Notes: a model not told the origin generated them from the sequence alone. DNA of 64,000 nt from Chrysophaeum taylorii (GCA_029834535.1 JAQMWT010000047.1:207499-271498); one strand, 5' to 3'. Numbered from the stretch's first letter, positions 29,888-39,400 are shown. Numbers and translations are program-made.

Positions 29888-31465
29888 ATGGGGGGGAAGA
29901 AGAAGAAGAAGAAGGACCCGGCGAAGGATGCGGCGAAGAAGGCGCGGAAGGCCGCCAGGGCCGAGAAGGCCGCGCTGAAGCGCGACCGCAGGGAGGGTCG
30001 TGATGATGAAGAGGAGGAGGAAGATATCGACAAAGTGCTGTCCGAGGTGGCCAGGGCTGATGCCGAGCGGCGGGAGGTGACGTTGACCCCATTGGGCGAC
30101 TCCTCCTTGGTCCGCGGCATCGCCGGGCGGGCCAACTGCTCGTTGACGGCCGTGGGTCGCGACGAGATGTGGTTGTTCGGCGGCGAGCGGTGCGACGGAG
30201 ATGCCTGCCGCGCGCGCGGCGAGCTGTACCGACGTCGCAAGGACGAGTGGACGCGCGTCCAAGCTCCGGGAGGTCCGTGCCCGCGGTGCTCCCACCAGGC
30301 CGTCGAGATCGCGGGCAAGGTATACGTGTTTGGCGGCGAGTACGCGACGCTGACTCAGTTCCGCCACTTCAACGACCTCTGGGCGCTCGATCCGAAAAAG
30401 TTTTCGTGGGAGCAGAAGACCCCCGCGGGCAGGCGACCAGGTCCGCGGTCGGGTCACCGCGCCCGCAACTGGCGCGGCCAGCTGTTGGTGTTCGGCGGGT
30501 TCTTCAAGTCCCAGACCGAGAGCCGTTGGTTCAACGACCTGTGGGTCTACGCGCCGTCGCGGAACGAGTGGTCGGAAATCGAGACTTCGACGGTACCGGG
30601 CGCCGTCAAGCCGCCGGCTCGCTCGGCGTGCGGCCTCGCCCTCCACGGGGACCTCGTGTTTGTCTGGGGCGGCTATTCGGAGATCCAGTGCGACAACGCC
30701 GTCAAGGCCAAGGGCAAGGAGCACGTGGACTCGTGGATGCTCGATCTCTCTATCGAGAGCGAGAGCGAGAGCTCGAGGTCGAGGAGGAGGTGGAACCGCG
30801 CGGCGATAAAGGGACGCGGGCCTTCGCAGCGTGCGGGGTCTACGGCCGTCGTCCGCGGCGACCTGTGCTACGTCTTCGGAGGCGTCCACGACGACGACGA
30901 CGACGACGACGATGGTCTCCGGACGCGAAGCATTTTCTTCGGCGACGTCCATGTCCTTGATCTCGCCGCGAGGAGATGGCACGCCGTCGTCGCCTCGACT
31001 CCGCCGCCGGCGGCCCGCGTCGGCGCTGCCCTCGCGTTTAAGGATCCAAAGACCATTCTTCTTATCGGCGGCCTCCTGGAGACCAAGGGCGACCGCGAGC
31101 GCACCTTCGACGACATCTGGACCCTGGACGTCGGCAAGAGCGCGTGGACGTGCGTTATCGAGCCCTCGTCCTCCCCGCGAGAGGAGGAGGAGGAAGAAGA
31201 AGAAGAAGAAGAGGGGGACGAGTCGTGCGAAGAAGACGACGCCGAGGAGGAGGATGATGAAGAAGAAGAAGAAGACGAAGTCAAGGACGAGGAGAAGCGC
31301 GAAGACGCGGACGTTCGTCTTCGTCCGGGGGAGGCGCTCCGCGACTTTTTCGCGCGTACTCGCGCTCACTGGCTTGCCGAGGTCTCGGAAGACGCGTCGG
31401 AAAAGGAACGGAAGCGCGCTGCCTTTCACCTGGCATCGAAGTTTTTCCAGGACGTGGATAGATAA
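29888..31465 (+). CDS. KLHDC4: KLHDC4-like Kelch-repeat protein
   Basis: 525 residues, close to the ~520 of animal KLHDC4. The start Met-Gly-Gly is followed by six Lys, as in the family (Met-Gly-Lys-Lys in animals). An open frame continues upstream without a better start and overlaps the syntaxin gene. Six Kelch blades are visible: 'DEMWLFGGERCDGD', 'GKVYVFGGEYATLTQFRHFN', 'GQLLVFGGFFKSQTESRWFN', 'GDLVFVWGGYSEI', 'GDLCYVFGGVHDDDD' and 'KTILLIGGLLETKG'. A (GAC)n run encodes poly-Asp inside blade 5, and GAG/GAA runs encode an acidic tail (about 435-480) before a conserved-looking C-terminal helix ('LRDFFARTRAHWLAEV'). The cellular role of the family is poorly defined. Confidence 0.88.
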   Translation: MGGKKKKKKDPAKDAAKKARKAARAEKAALKRDRREGRDDEEEEEDIDKVLSEVARADAERREVTLTPLGDSSLVRGIAGRANCSLTAVGRDEMWLFGGERCDGDACRARGELYRRRKDEWTRVQAPGGPCPRCSHQAVEIAGKVYVFGGEYATLTQFRHFNDLWALDPKKFSWEQKTPAGRRPGPRSGHRARNWRGQLLVFGGFFKSQTESRWFNDLWVYAPSRNEWSEIETSTVPGAVKPPARSACGLALHGDLVFVWGGYSEIQCDNAVKAKGKEHVDSWMLDLSIESESESSRSRRRWNRAAIKGRGPSQRAGSTAVVRGDLCYVFGGVHDDDDDDDDGLRTRSIFFGDVHVLDLAARRWHAVVASTPPPAARVGAALAFKDPKTILLIGGLLETKGDRERTFDDIWTLDVGKSAWTCVIEPSSSPREEEEEEEEEEEGDESCEEDDAEEEDDEEEEEDEVKDEEKREDADVRLRPGEALRDFFARTRAHWLAEVSEDASEKERKRAAFHLASKFFQDVDR

Positions 31466-31891
31466 TGACGAAGCCGACACGAATAATAATTATCGGATAG
31501 TAGCGAAGTTCCTTCTCCCAAAGATAAAACCTACATCATCATCATCATCATCATGATACTGAGGTGGTGCGTTTTCGACTAACTGCTAGTTTTTAAAGAT
31601 CGACAGCTATCCGGAGTGTCGGGTCGGGTTTCGGGTCGAGGTATGTTCTTCTAATAATTGTTCTACGATGGACGTACAAAAGCGTTTTCTTCGTCCGTCT
31701 GCCCTTCCTTCCTAATCTGGAGTTGTGCGCGCCTCCGCTCGCTCGTGCTTGTGCTCGTGCTTGTGCTCGCGCGTGCTCTTGCTGTGGGCGGGGCGTCTTC
31801 TACTAGAAAGCATCATGCGTCGCATCGCAGCATGTCAGATCGCGTCGCGTCGCGGTGGCAGCGTTTCTAGCACAAATACGATAAAATCAAA
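31466..31891. other. Convergent intergenic region
   Basis: Between KLHDC4 (+) and the glycosyltransferase (-). It includes a (CAT)n run at about 31535-31553 and a (gtgctt)n-like stretch near 31745-31775. No gene recognised. Confidence 0.5.
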
Positions 31892-34384
31892 TCAACGCGA
31901 GGAGGAGGACGAAGATATCTCGTGCAAGGTGCAGGAGAAGTCGGCGACGAGGGGCGGGGAACATTTGTCGCTGAAGCACTTGACCCCGGGCTCGGGCCAT
32001 TTCTCAAAGATCTCCTGGAATTTCGTGCAGCCGATGCCGGGCCTGCCGGGCGAATCCACGTAGGCGTCGTTCTCTCCAGAAAGCCAGTAGTCGCGGACGC
32101 CGGAAACGATGGCGTCGCGCTCGTCGGGGGTAAAGTGCGTCGTCTCGCACGTGGATGCGACGGCGGGGGCTTTTGAATTCAGGCGACCCATGAGCTCCGT
32201 CGGGAGCGCTCTGAGGTGGTCCTCGAGAGCTTTCCGGTAAGTCTCGGCGTCGGCAATAATCGAGTCGAGCGTCTTGTTGCGCATGAAGCGGTCGATCGCG
32301 TCGGGAAGGTCGCGCCAATTTTCGACGAATACAAAGGGTGCTTTGACGGGGAAGTCGTCCGAGCCGTCGCGCCAGAACTTGGCCGGGTCGCCGCAGTTTT
32401 TGGCCGATAAGCCGCCGTCGGTCGCGTAGGTCGCGTCGACTATCGGGACAGATCCGAGCATTAACGACTCGATGACGCGGCCCGAGGTCCAGAAGTCGCC
32501 CGCCGGGGCGATGCTGAACAACGAGAGCCTCGTCATCTCGGCCACATCTTTACGACCGTTCGCGCCGAGGTGAATTCGCTCGTCGTTCGCGCCGGGGCGT
32601 TCGTCGGTAAAGTCGAAGACGCTCTCGAGCCCGGGGGCCTTGGCCAATCTAAGGTTTTCGAGGGCGTCGTAGCCGCCATCCACGAGCCACTCGAACAAAT
32701 AGGTGCGACTCGGTTTTCGGCGGTTGAGGGACGCCGAGAGCCCGATGAAAAATTTCCGTTCGGAAGCCGGAAGCGGCGGCTCGAGTTCGACGTCGTCGCG
32801 GATTTTTTCGCCAGAGGACGCCGCATCCAAAGCGCTCGCGTGGTCATCGAGTTCGACCTCGACACCTTCGAGCCCAAACGGAAACCAGGATGCCCTCGGA
32901 AGTTCAAAAGACGACGTCTTCTCGAGGTCGCGGTTGTAGGACTCGACCATATCGAGCGCGCCGTCGTTGGCGACGAGGAGCTTGTGGTGCGTCGGGGGAA
33001 GCTCGTGGTCAAGACGGCACGAGAGGTCGCCCGCCAGCACGATGGTCAGCGGTTGCTCGTACGCCAGGAGCTTCCGGAGGGTTTTCGACCGCAACACGAG
33101 GTTGTCGGCGAATTGGTAGACGCATTCCCTGTTGACGCGATCTTCGCAAAACTCTTTTTTAGCGTTCGAACCCGCGTAGCACGCGTCCATCGCCGCGTCG
33201 ATGGCTTGGGGGTCTTGGAGCGCCTCGAGCGACTGATCATTCCTCTTGCCGCCGCCGCCGCTTGGGACGTGATACGCCTCGATGAGCGAGTACAACACGT
33301 CCACGAAGACGACGGACCCCCCGAGTAATCGCCGCTCGTCGAGCGCTCGCGCGAGCACGTCCTCCGTCGTGTACACGTGGAGCTCGGCGTCGAACTTTTT
33401 CTCGCCCTCCTTCCCCAACAATCCGAACCGCCAATACGCGTACGCATCCTTGGAGAATCGCGCCTTGTATTGCCTCGAGTCGCGCACGATGTGTTCCTGG
33501 AGGGGAATCGCGCCGGGCGTTCCCCATCGCTGGACGTACTCGCCGTAGCCGTGGCTCGAGCCGCCAAAGCCCCGGCGCCAGGCCGGCGCAAACCCGTAGT
33601 ACTCCCGTTCCTTCTCCTGGTTATCGAGGGACTCGCACCACCGGTCCATGTCGTTCAGGGCCTTGAACGCCGACTCGGCGCCCGTGTACCCCGAGTTCAT
33701 CTCCGCGCCCTCGACCGCCCCGAAACCGCCGTAGTGCGCCGCGACGCGCTCGCACATCTCGCCGTCCGCATCCGCCGCCGACCCGCTAAAGCAGGCGTGG
33801 CACACCGCGTGCTCGTCGCAGTCGTACAGCCTCCCCCCCTCCACCATGTCTCCCACCAAAGGCCCGCTCGCGTCGTTCGGCGCGTTCCTCGAATGCGCGG
33901 GTCTCGTCGGCACGAACCTTCCGTCGCACACCGCCCGCATGTTGGCGACGGCTTCCCAGGCGCACACCATCGCGTACGCAAAGTCGGGGTCCACGCACGC
34001 ATCGTGGCACACCTCGTCAAACTTGGTGCCGGGCCCCGTGTGCTGCGGCTTGGAACACCACGACGCCACGTCGAAGTACGGACACGAGTCCGTCGAATCG
34101 GGCGGATCTTTCAGCCGGAACCGAAGGTCGTCGTCGTTGTTCACGCACGCCCTCCGCACCACGCCGCCCCCGAACGGCTCGCGAGGTGGGAACACGTCTT
34201 CCTCCTCCGCCGCGAGCGAACTCTTGTTGCGAATAATAACGGGGGTCGCTCGCGACACGCCGAGTAATCCCAACCCCGTCGCAGCCAGCACCCCGGCCGC
34301 GACGGCCACCCGTCTTCGCGTTTCCGCGACCTTCCCGCCCTCGACCGCCAGCAGCTGCGTCCGCTCATCACAAGACGAAGCCAT
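31892..34384 (-). CDS. GT47/exostosin-like glycosyltransferase, type II membrane protein
   Basis: 830 residues, single exon. A hydrophobic stretch at about 25-45 ('VAVAAGVLAATGLGLLGV') behind a charged N-terminus suits a Golgi type II enzyme. Residues ~80-260 are Cys-rich, with many paired cysteines, a lumenal module I do not recognise. The C-terminal part has the exostosin-type nucleotide-sugar-binding signature 'FSIAPAGDFWTSGRVIESL' followed by 'MLGSVPIVDATY' (about 625-660), matching the family's P-G-D-x-x-x-S-x-R...E...G-x-I-P-V-I pattern. A role in cell-surface or scale polysaccharide synthesis is inference. It is longer than most GT47 proteins because of the Cys-rich domain. Confidence 0.72.
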   Translation of the reverse strand: MASSCDERTQLLAVEGGKVAETRRRVAVAAGVLAATGLGLLGVSRATPVIIRNKSSLAAEEEDVFPPREPFGGGVVRRACVNNDDDLRFRLKDPPDSTDSCPYFDVASWCSKPQHTGPGTKFDEVCHDACVDPDFAYAMVCAWEAVANMRAVCDGRFVPTRPAHSRNAPNDASGPLVGDMVEGGRLYDCDEHAVCHACFSGSAADADGEMCERVAAHYGGFGAVEGAEMNSGYTGAESAFKALNDMDRWCESLDNQEKEREYYGFAPAWRRGFGGSSHGYGEYVQRWGTPGAIPLQEHIVRDSRQYKARFSKDAYAYWRFGLLGKEGEKKFDAELHVYTTEDVLARALDERRLLGGSVVFVDVLYSLIEAYHVPSGGGGKRNDQSLEALQDPQAIDAAMDACYAGSNAKKEFCEDRVNRECVYQFADNLVLRSKTLRKLLAYEQPLTIVLAGDLSCRLDHELPPTHHKLLVANDGALDMVESYNRDLEKTSSFELPRASWFPFGLEGVEVELDDHASALDAASSGEKIRDDVELEPPLPASERKFFIGLSASLNRRKPSRTYLFEWLVDGGYDALENLRLAKAPGLESVFDFTDERPGANDERIHLGANGRKDVAEMTRLSLFSIAPAGDFWTSGRVIESLMLGSVPIVDATYATDGGLSAKNCGDPAKFWRDGSDDFPVKAPFVFVENWRDLPDAIDRFMRNKTLDSIIADAETYRKALEDHLRALPTELMGRLNSKAPAVASTCETTHFTPDERDAIVSGVRDYWLSGENDAYVDSPGRPGIGCTKFQEIFEKWPEPGVKCFSDKCSPPLVADFSCTLHEISSSSSSR

Positions 34385-34729
34385 TCTCTACTAGTCCGCG
34401 TCACGTCGATTCCTTTTTTCTGATTTGTTTTGACGCAACAAGAAATTGCCGTTGGATACGAATTTCGCTTCGTGACGCCACTTTCAACTTGCTGTCGTTT
34501 TCCAGTAAGGAGAACATTGTATTCGTTCCTCAAACAACACCACATAGTCACTCACTCCTCTTCTTCCGTTGTTGGATTCGAGTTTTCCCGTTTTTTTGAC
34601 ACGACTCAAACACCACCACCACGCGTCGTCAGATTCTTTCACCACCCACGTGACGAGAGGTCGATCTCGTACGTACGTACATAGTGTTGTGTGCACACGC
34701 GTGATTTTTTCACTCTCTCCTGTTATTAT
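34385..34729. promoter_or_regulatory. 5' region of the glycosyltransferase gene
   Basis: Upstream sequence of the glycosyltransferase up to the next Helitron-like element. It contains short repeats ('acgtacgtac' near 34670) and 'ccacccacgtgacg' near 34642, with a CACGTG E-box-like palindrome. No gene recognised. Confidence 0.35.
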
Positions 34730-35831
34730 CCTAACTACTAATCGACAGATATTTGTTTGTCTGTCTGTTTGTCTCTTTGTCTTTAAATGTCGACTGCTAA
34801 GAGGGGGGGGTGTGTGTGGGGAGCATGAAGGATGTGGGTGGGTGTTTGTCCCTCGATTTAGGGTAAGGATCAGGTAGGCGCGAGAGTAAGGATCAGGTAG
34901 GCGCGAGAGCCAGACAGTGAGCCTCCAAGCCGTCTACGGCGACCTCGCAGACTATTTCCACGACCCGCGGCGGCTCTTTCAGCGCGCCATTCTCACGCCC
35001 CGTCGAAACGATGTTGTCGATGCTGACAACGCGCGCATGACCGCGGCCTTTTTTTCCCGGAGACGAGGCGTCGGAGTTCTTTTCGGCTGACTAGGCTGGG
35101 TCGTAAGACGACGCCTCGCTCTTTACAGTAGAGTTTTCAACTCCCTGACAACCAACGGTATGCTGACTTTGATTGCGAGCTTAATGTCTTCGCAACCTCG
35201 ACCCGTCGCACGGCCACTGCAACGGTACCAGATACATGATCGATCGTGTCGTTGTCGCCGAGGCTCCTCCAACCTGTATCCCTTAAGGCCCGCCTACGCC
35301 AAACGATCACCAAGAGCTAGGGCCAGACGCCCCGCGAAGTCGGCGTACTCTTGGCGAAGCCCGTCTTCCGCCACGTCCAGCTCTACGTGGCTCTCTGTCG
35401 ATCGGCATCCCCGAGGATATACTCATCTGGGTCGACGACTCCACCCTACTCCACACGTGCTGCGCAATACCGATAAGCCCCCTCCCAGCGTCTAGACGCG
35501 CACTGTAGGTGAACTTACTGGGACCAGGTGAACTTACTGGGGTTGGAGATTGGGACTAGGTGAGCTGAGTGACCAGGTGAACTTACTGAGACCACGTGTG
35601 AACTTACTGGGGTTTTTAGAGTAAAGGGTTTTTAGAGTAAACTCAAAGGTTGGCGGCGCGTGCGGATCAAAGCAGCTTAGATTGGCGGAGGCGAGAGCGA
35701 CGAGCTCAAAGGAGTTGGTGTGAGCTAGGTGAACTTACTGACCAGGTGAACTTATACGAAACTTACTGGGACCAGGTGAACTTGCTGGGGTTAGAGATTG
35801 GGACTGGGTGAACTTACTGGCCTGCACTTGT
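34730..35831 (+). mobile_element. Non-autonomous Helitron-like element, copy 5
   Basis: Left end 'TCCTAACTACTAATCGACAG' preceded by A; right end '...GCCTGCACTTG' followed by T. The microsatellite part is diverged and interrupted by a G-run near 34800-34830. The helicase remnant retains 'RAILTPRRNDVVDADN' (near 34985-35035), but the SQGQT block is damaged: 'TITKS' is followed by a stop. The tail has several 'ggtgaacttactgg' units and an insertion-like variant near 35740-35790. Confidence 0.78.
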
Positions 35832-35847
35832 TATTATTATTAGGGAT

Positions 35848-36110
35848 CCGTCAAGTTTGGTCAAAAAGTTTGGTGAATTTCTTTCATGTTTGCTCGATTT
35901 TGATGTATGATTAAGGAAAAACTCACATGTGTGGTCACTTTCCATAGAAGTTAGGTCAGTTAAGTTTGGTCACTCCGAAGTTGCATTAAGTTTGATCAAT
36001 CAACCCTTCAAGTTTGATTAATTTCCTTGTAAGTTTGGTCAACAAGTTTGATCACTACTCCTCAAACTTCCACAGTATTGACCAAACTTCGGCTTTTTTA
36101 ATCAAACTTA
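35848..36110. repeat. Array of AAGTTTGGTCA-type motifs, left cluster
   Basis: At least eight variants of 'aagtttggtca'/'aagtttgatca' lie within 260 bp. Near the right edge the motif turns over to 'tgaccaaactt' and 'taatcaaactta', so the cluster is inverted on itself. AT-rich against a GC-rich genome. This looks like the terminal region of a mobile element. Confidence 0.6.
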
Positions 36111-36984
36111 AGAAGGCTTTTCAAGGGGGCGCGTGAGCGCTTTTGGTGCGAAAATGCTTTAAAAACGAGAGCTAGGTGCTGCAGCCACGCAGAATCTACC
36201 GTCGCGTTACACGCGCGGCATGGGCACCCCCCCATGACCGCCTTAGAAGGAGGTCCATCCTAAGACAGCGCGGCGATACGCAAGGAGAGCGGGTAGCGAC
36301 GCGCGGCCTCGAGAGCAGATTCCCACGGCTTGGCGTATTTAAGCTGGGCCCATTCTCGTACCTTCCATCGTTCGTAGAAGCCACCCAAACCGCGACTCAC
36401 CACGGTGGTGTTGCCGTGGTCGTGCGTCATTCTTCAACAACAAGCGGACATAGGACACCAGACTTACACGGTCTGCGTGAGACGGATCACCCCATTCTGC
36501 ATCCCAAAACTCGAGAGGGAGCGCGTCTTTGATAATCGACTCGGGGTTGAGAACGCGAAACTCGACGACCTCGAGAAACTGCGCGAGCAACGCCCCTCAA
36601 GCACCCAAAGATTGTAGTCCCACACTTGTGCGGGACCGTACAGGACCACGTTCAGGAGTTCCTCACCGTCGCGTACCCGATCCGGAGTTAGCTGTCCAGC
36701 TTGATCATGGGACGGCAACGCGAGCACGTGCCGTTACGCCAGCATAAACAACTCGCACGACCGTAAGAGAACACCTCCTTATCCTCCTCCTCCTCGCGCA
36801 TCTCGACAACCCCGCCCTGCCGCAAGATCTCCCCGGGAGCTGCTGCTGCACCGTCGAGCACTGTACGAGAAAGTCGGCAAATACAAGCTGCGGCGCGAAG
36901 GGATGTCAAGACGTCGACAGCCTCGTTCCGGAAGATCGCCGACACCACCCCTGTGTAATTCTAACCCAGTCATCAGTACGAGTC
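36111..36984 (-). pseudogene. Unidentified decayed coding remnant between the motif arrays
   Basis: On the minus strand three overlapping frames give protein-like stretches in succession: 'FRNEAVDVLTSLRAA' and 'CLCWRNGTCSRCRP' (36688-36948), 'GQLTPDRVRDGEELLNVVLY' with 'GPAQVWDYNLWVLEG' (about 36590-36705), then 'FLEVVEFRVLNPESI' and 'LEFWDAEWGDPSHADRVS' (36420-36590). The frame changes imply frameshifts or lost introns. I do not recognise the protein. Its position between two 'aagtttggtca' clusters suggests it is the element's cargo or former transposase. Confidence 0.4.
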
Positions 36985-37040
36985 TAAAATATGACAAGTT
37001 TGATGTGATTGTTCGAAATTTGATCACACCAAATTGAATG
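36985..37040. repeat. AAGTTTGATCA-type motifs, middle cluster
   Basis: Contains 'caagtttgatgtg' and 'aatttgatcacacc', variants of the motif array at 35848-36110. Together with that cluster it brackets 36111-36984. The next Helitron-like element starts 19 bp further on. Confidence 0.5.
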
Positions 37041-37058
37041 CCTCCAAGTCTTATCTTT

Positions 37059-38088
37059 CTTAACTACTAATCGACAGATGTTTGTCTGTCTGTCTGTCTT
37101 TCTGTTTGTCCCTCGATTTAGGGTAAGGATCAGGTAGGCCCGCGAGCCAGACATTGATCCTCCAAGCCGTTTACGGCGACCTCGCAGACTGTTTCCACGA
37201 CCCGCGGCGGCTCTTTCAGCGCGCCATTCTCACGCCCCGTCGAAACGATGTTGTCGATGCTGACAACGCGCGCATGACCGCCGCCTTATTTTCCCGGAGA
37301 CGAGGCGTCGGAGTTCTTTCGGCCGACTAGGTTGGGTCGGAAGCCGACGCCTCGCTCTTTACAGTCGAGTTTTGAACTCCCCGACAACCAACGGCATGCT
37401 GACTTTGATCGCGAGCTTAATGTCTTCGCAACCTCGACCCGTCGCACGGCCACTGCAACGGTACCAGATACATGATCGATCGTGTCGTTGTCGCCGAGGC
37501 TCCTCCAACCTGTATCCCTTAAGGCCCGCCTACGCCAAACGATCACCAAGAGCTAGGGCCAGACGCCCCGCGAAGTCGGCGTACTCTTGGCGAAGCCCGT
37601 CTTCTGCCACGTCCAGCTCTACGTGGCTCTCTGTCGATCGGCAACCCCGAGGATATCCTCTTCTGAGTCGACGACTCCACCCTACCCCACACGTGCTGCG
37701 CAATACCGATAAGCCCCCTCCCGGCGTCTACACGCGCACTGTAGGTGAACTTACTGGGACCAGGTGAACTTACTGGGGTTTGAGATTGGGACTAGGTGAA
37801 CTTAGTGACCAGGTGAACTTACTGGGACCAAGTGAACTTACTGGGGTTTTTAGAGTGAACGCAAAGGCTAGCGGCGTGTACGGATCAAAGCAGCTTAGAT
37901 TGGCGGAGGTGAGAGCGACGAGCTCGAAGGAGAGTGGGGTGAGTGGATGTGAGCACGAGTGGGCTTACGCCGAACTTACTGGGGTTAGAGATTGGGACTA
38001 GGTGAACTTACTGGGACCAGGTGAACTTACTGGGGTTAGAGATTGGGACCAGGTGAACTTACTGGCGAACTTACTGGCCTGCACTTGT
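37059..38088 (+). mobile_element. Non-autonomous Helitron-like element, copy 6
   Basis: Left end slightly diverged ('cttaactactaatcgacag'), right end '...GCCTGCACTTG' followed by T. The microsatellite is short. The helicase remnant carries 'RAILTPRRNDVVDADN' (near 37223-37270), with 'TITKS' followed by a stop in the SQGQT block, the same lesion as copy 5. Copies 5 and 6 are therefore close relatives. Tail units 'ggtgaacttactgg' are well preserved at 37745-38070. Confidence 0.8.
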
Positions 38089-38267
38089 TTGACCATACAC
38101 ACGCATCAACATGCGAACACTCGCAGAACAACATATACAAACAAGGCCTGCGCAAGACAACGCTGATACCACGCTGTTTCGTCGCCCAAGATTATTCGGA
38201 TGCGCCTTATTAGTTCGATGTTTATGACAGACTACAGCGAACGATCCCGGTTCGTCATCTCGTGCCT

Positions 38268-39190
38268 TTAGCGGATGACATTGTTGCAGATGTCTATCAA
38301 ACGCATATGCCGAGAAGAGCCGCCTGACTGACTAACTAACTAACTAATTTCAGACCTCTCCCGAGCATGGGAGCCAGGCCGGACCGGCAGGAGCCGGTAC
38401 GGAATCACGGAGGAAAATCACGCAGTTGGGGCAGAGGCGAGGGACGAGGACGGACTTGTTGATGGTGGACCGCCACTGCGCGGTCTTGTGCGAGGTCGTG
38501 CAAAAGCGTCGCAGGCCGCGGACGTGTTGGTCCACGAACAATCGACCTGTCCGTCGCGCTCTGCCCAACCGAGCGAACCCCATCCCAGCGCGGACTTTCC
38601 GGGTGCTAACCGGCCAGCGAGCCGCCTGACTTGCCCTCCATAAAGCCCTTGATGAGGACCGACACGGCCTCGCAGAAGTGTGCTTCGCGCGATAGCTGGA
38701 TCTTTGTCGGCAAGAAGGTTCGGAGCAGGTGTGCCTTTTAGCACATGTGACGGTATTGTCTACTTGCACATCACAACGACCAGCACGCACATAAAAGCTG
38801 CATCTTACATATAGCACTTGAACGACAGCGCTGTCGCGCAGTAGACCATGATGCTGTACGCGCCGTCAACTTGCCGCCCGTGTCGAACATCAGATGCTGC
38901 TGCAAGTCGGCCTCGAGAACACACATGCTGAACTTGGCATCTTGGTTAGATCGAATAAAATGGAGCCTCGCATTTGCGCGCTCTGAGCTGCGACAGCGTA
39001 CTCGGCGATCTCTCGTAGTCGTTTACCTTCGTCTGGGCACGCGACTTCTTGTTTTCTTTCTCGGCGTCGTGGTCAACCGACGTCGGCGTGTTACCACCAC
39101 GCTCCCTCCCGCTCGACCTGAGCGACGAAACCCGCATCGATACCGTGTTCGTTTCGAAGTCGAAGGACACTCCGGAGTCTCAGTGCGACG
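38268..39190 (-). pseudogene. Unidentified gene remnant split by an insertion
   Basis: On the minus strand a protein-like frame runs about 38945 to 38811 ('SNQDAKFSMCVLEADLQQHL', then 'MFDTGGKLTAYSIMVYCATA'). After a gap with a good donor 'gtaaga', another frame reads 'TFLPTKIQLSREAHFCEAVS' and 'VLIKGFMEGKSGG' (38740-38625). That frame stops inside the inserted segment 38329-38618, but skipping the insertion it continues into 'SSRHMRLIDICNNVIR' and a TAA at 38268-38270. A reading-frame mismatch across the presumed intron also suggests decay. I do not recognise the protein. The upstream end near 39190 is unclear. Confidence 0.5.
38329..38618 (+). mobile_element. Short interspersed element, copy 2, flanked by a 12-bp duplication
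   Basis: 290 bp between two copies of 'gagccgcctgac' (38317-38328 and 38619-38630). It begins 'tgactaactaactaactaat' and 'ttcagacctctcccgagcat', and ends 'gggtgctaaccggcc'. Both ends recur at 25719-25972. The centre (about 38411-38570) is unrelated to that copy and, read on the minus strand, is open and protein-like ('FVDQHVRGLRRFCTTSHKTA'). The left end resembles a 3' splice site with CTAAC-type branch points. No terminal inverted repeat or transposase was seen. Confidence 0.6.
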
Positions 39191-39254
39191 TGGAGAACCG
39201 CTGAAAGCTTGATCACGGCGGGCCTTGTTTTGTCAGCGAACAGTATGTTTGCTC

Positions 39255-39360
39255 TCTAAGAGTACAAGTTTAGTCAGCCAAGATACGGATTGACTAAACT
39301 TAAGTGACCAAACTTGTTGAGGGTTTACGGTGACCAAACATATATGGTGGTTGGAAACTT
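39255..39360. repeat. AAGTTTAGTCA/TGACCAAACTT motifs, right cluster
   Basis: Includes a near-perfect inverted pair 'agtttagtca ... tgactaaact' (about 39268-39301), then 'gaccaaacttg' and 'gaccaaaca', mostly in the opposite orientation to the cluster at 35848. It may be the far end of a larger element, or another copy. Confidence 0.5.
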
Positions 39361-39400
39361 GACTTTTCCCTTATTATTATTCACAGTTGCGGCGCGCGTG

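Noticed and set aside
28686-30092. Very long minus-strand open frame overlapping syntaxin-5 and the Kelch gene
   Set aside because: It is a shifted frame of syntaxin-5, rich in Arg, Pro and Ser as expected for out-of-frame GC-rich DNA. The true gene is identified by its SNARE motif and membrane anchor.
29876-31480. 534-codon minus-strand open frame opposite KLHDC4
   Set aside because: Antisense shadow; contains poly-Phe/Leu from the acidic tail repeats and no recognisable domain.
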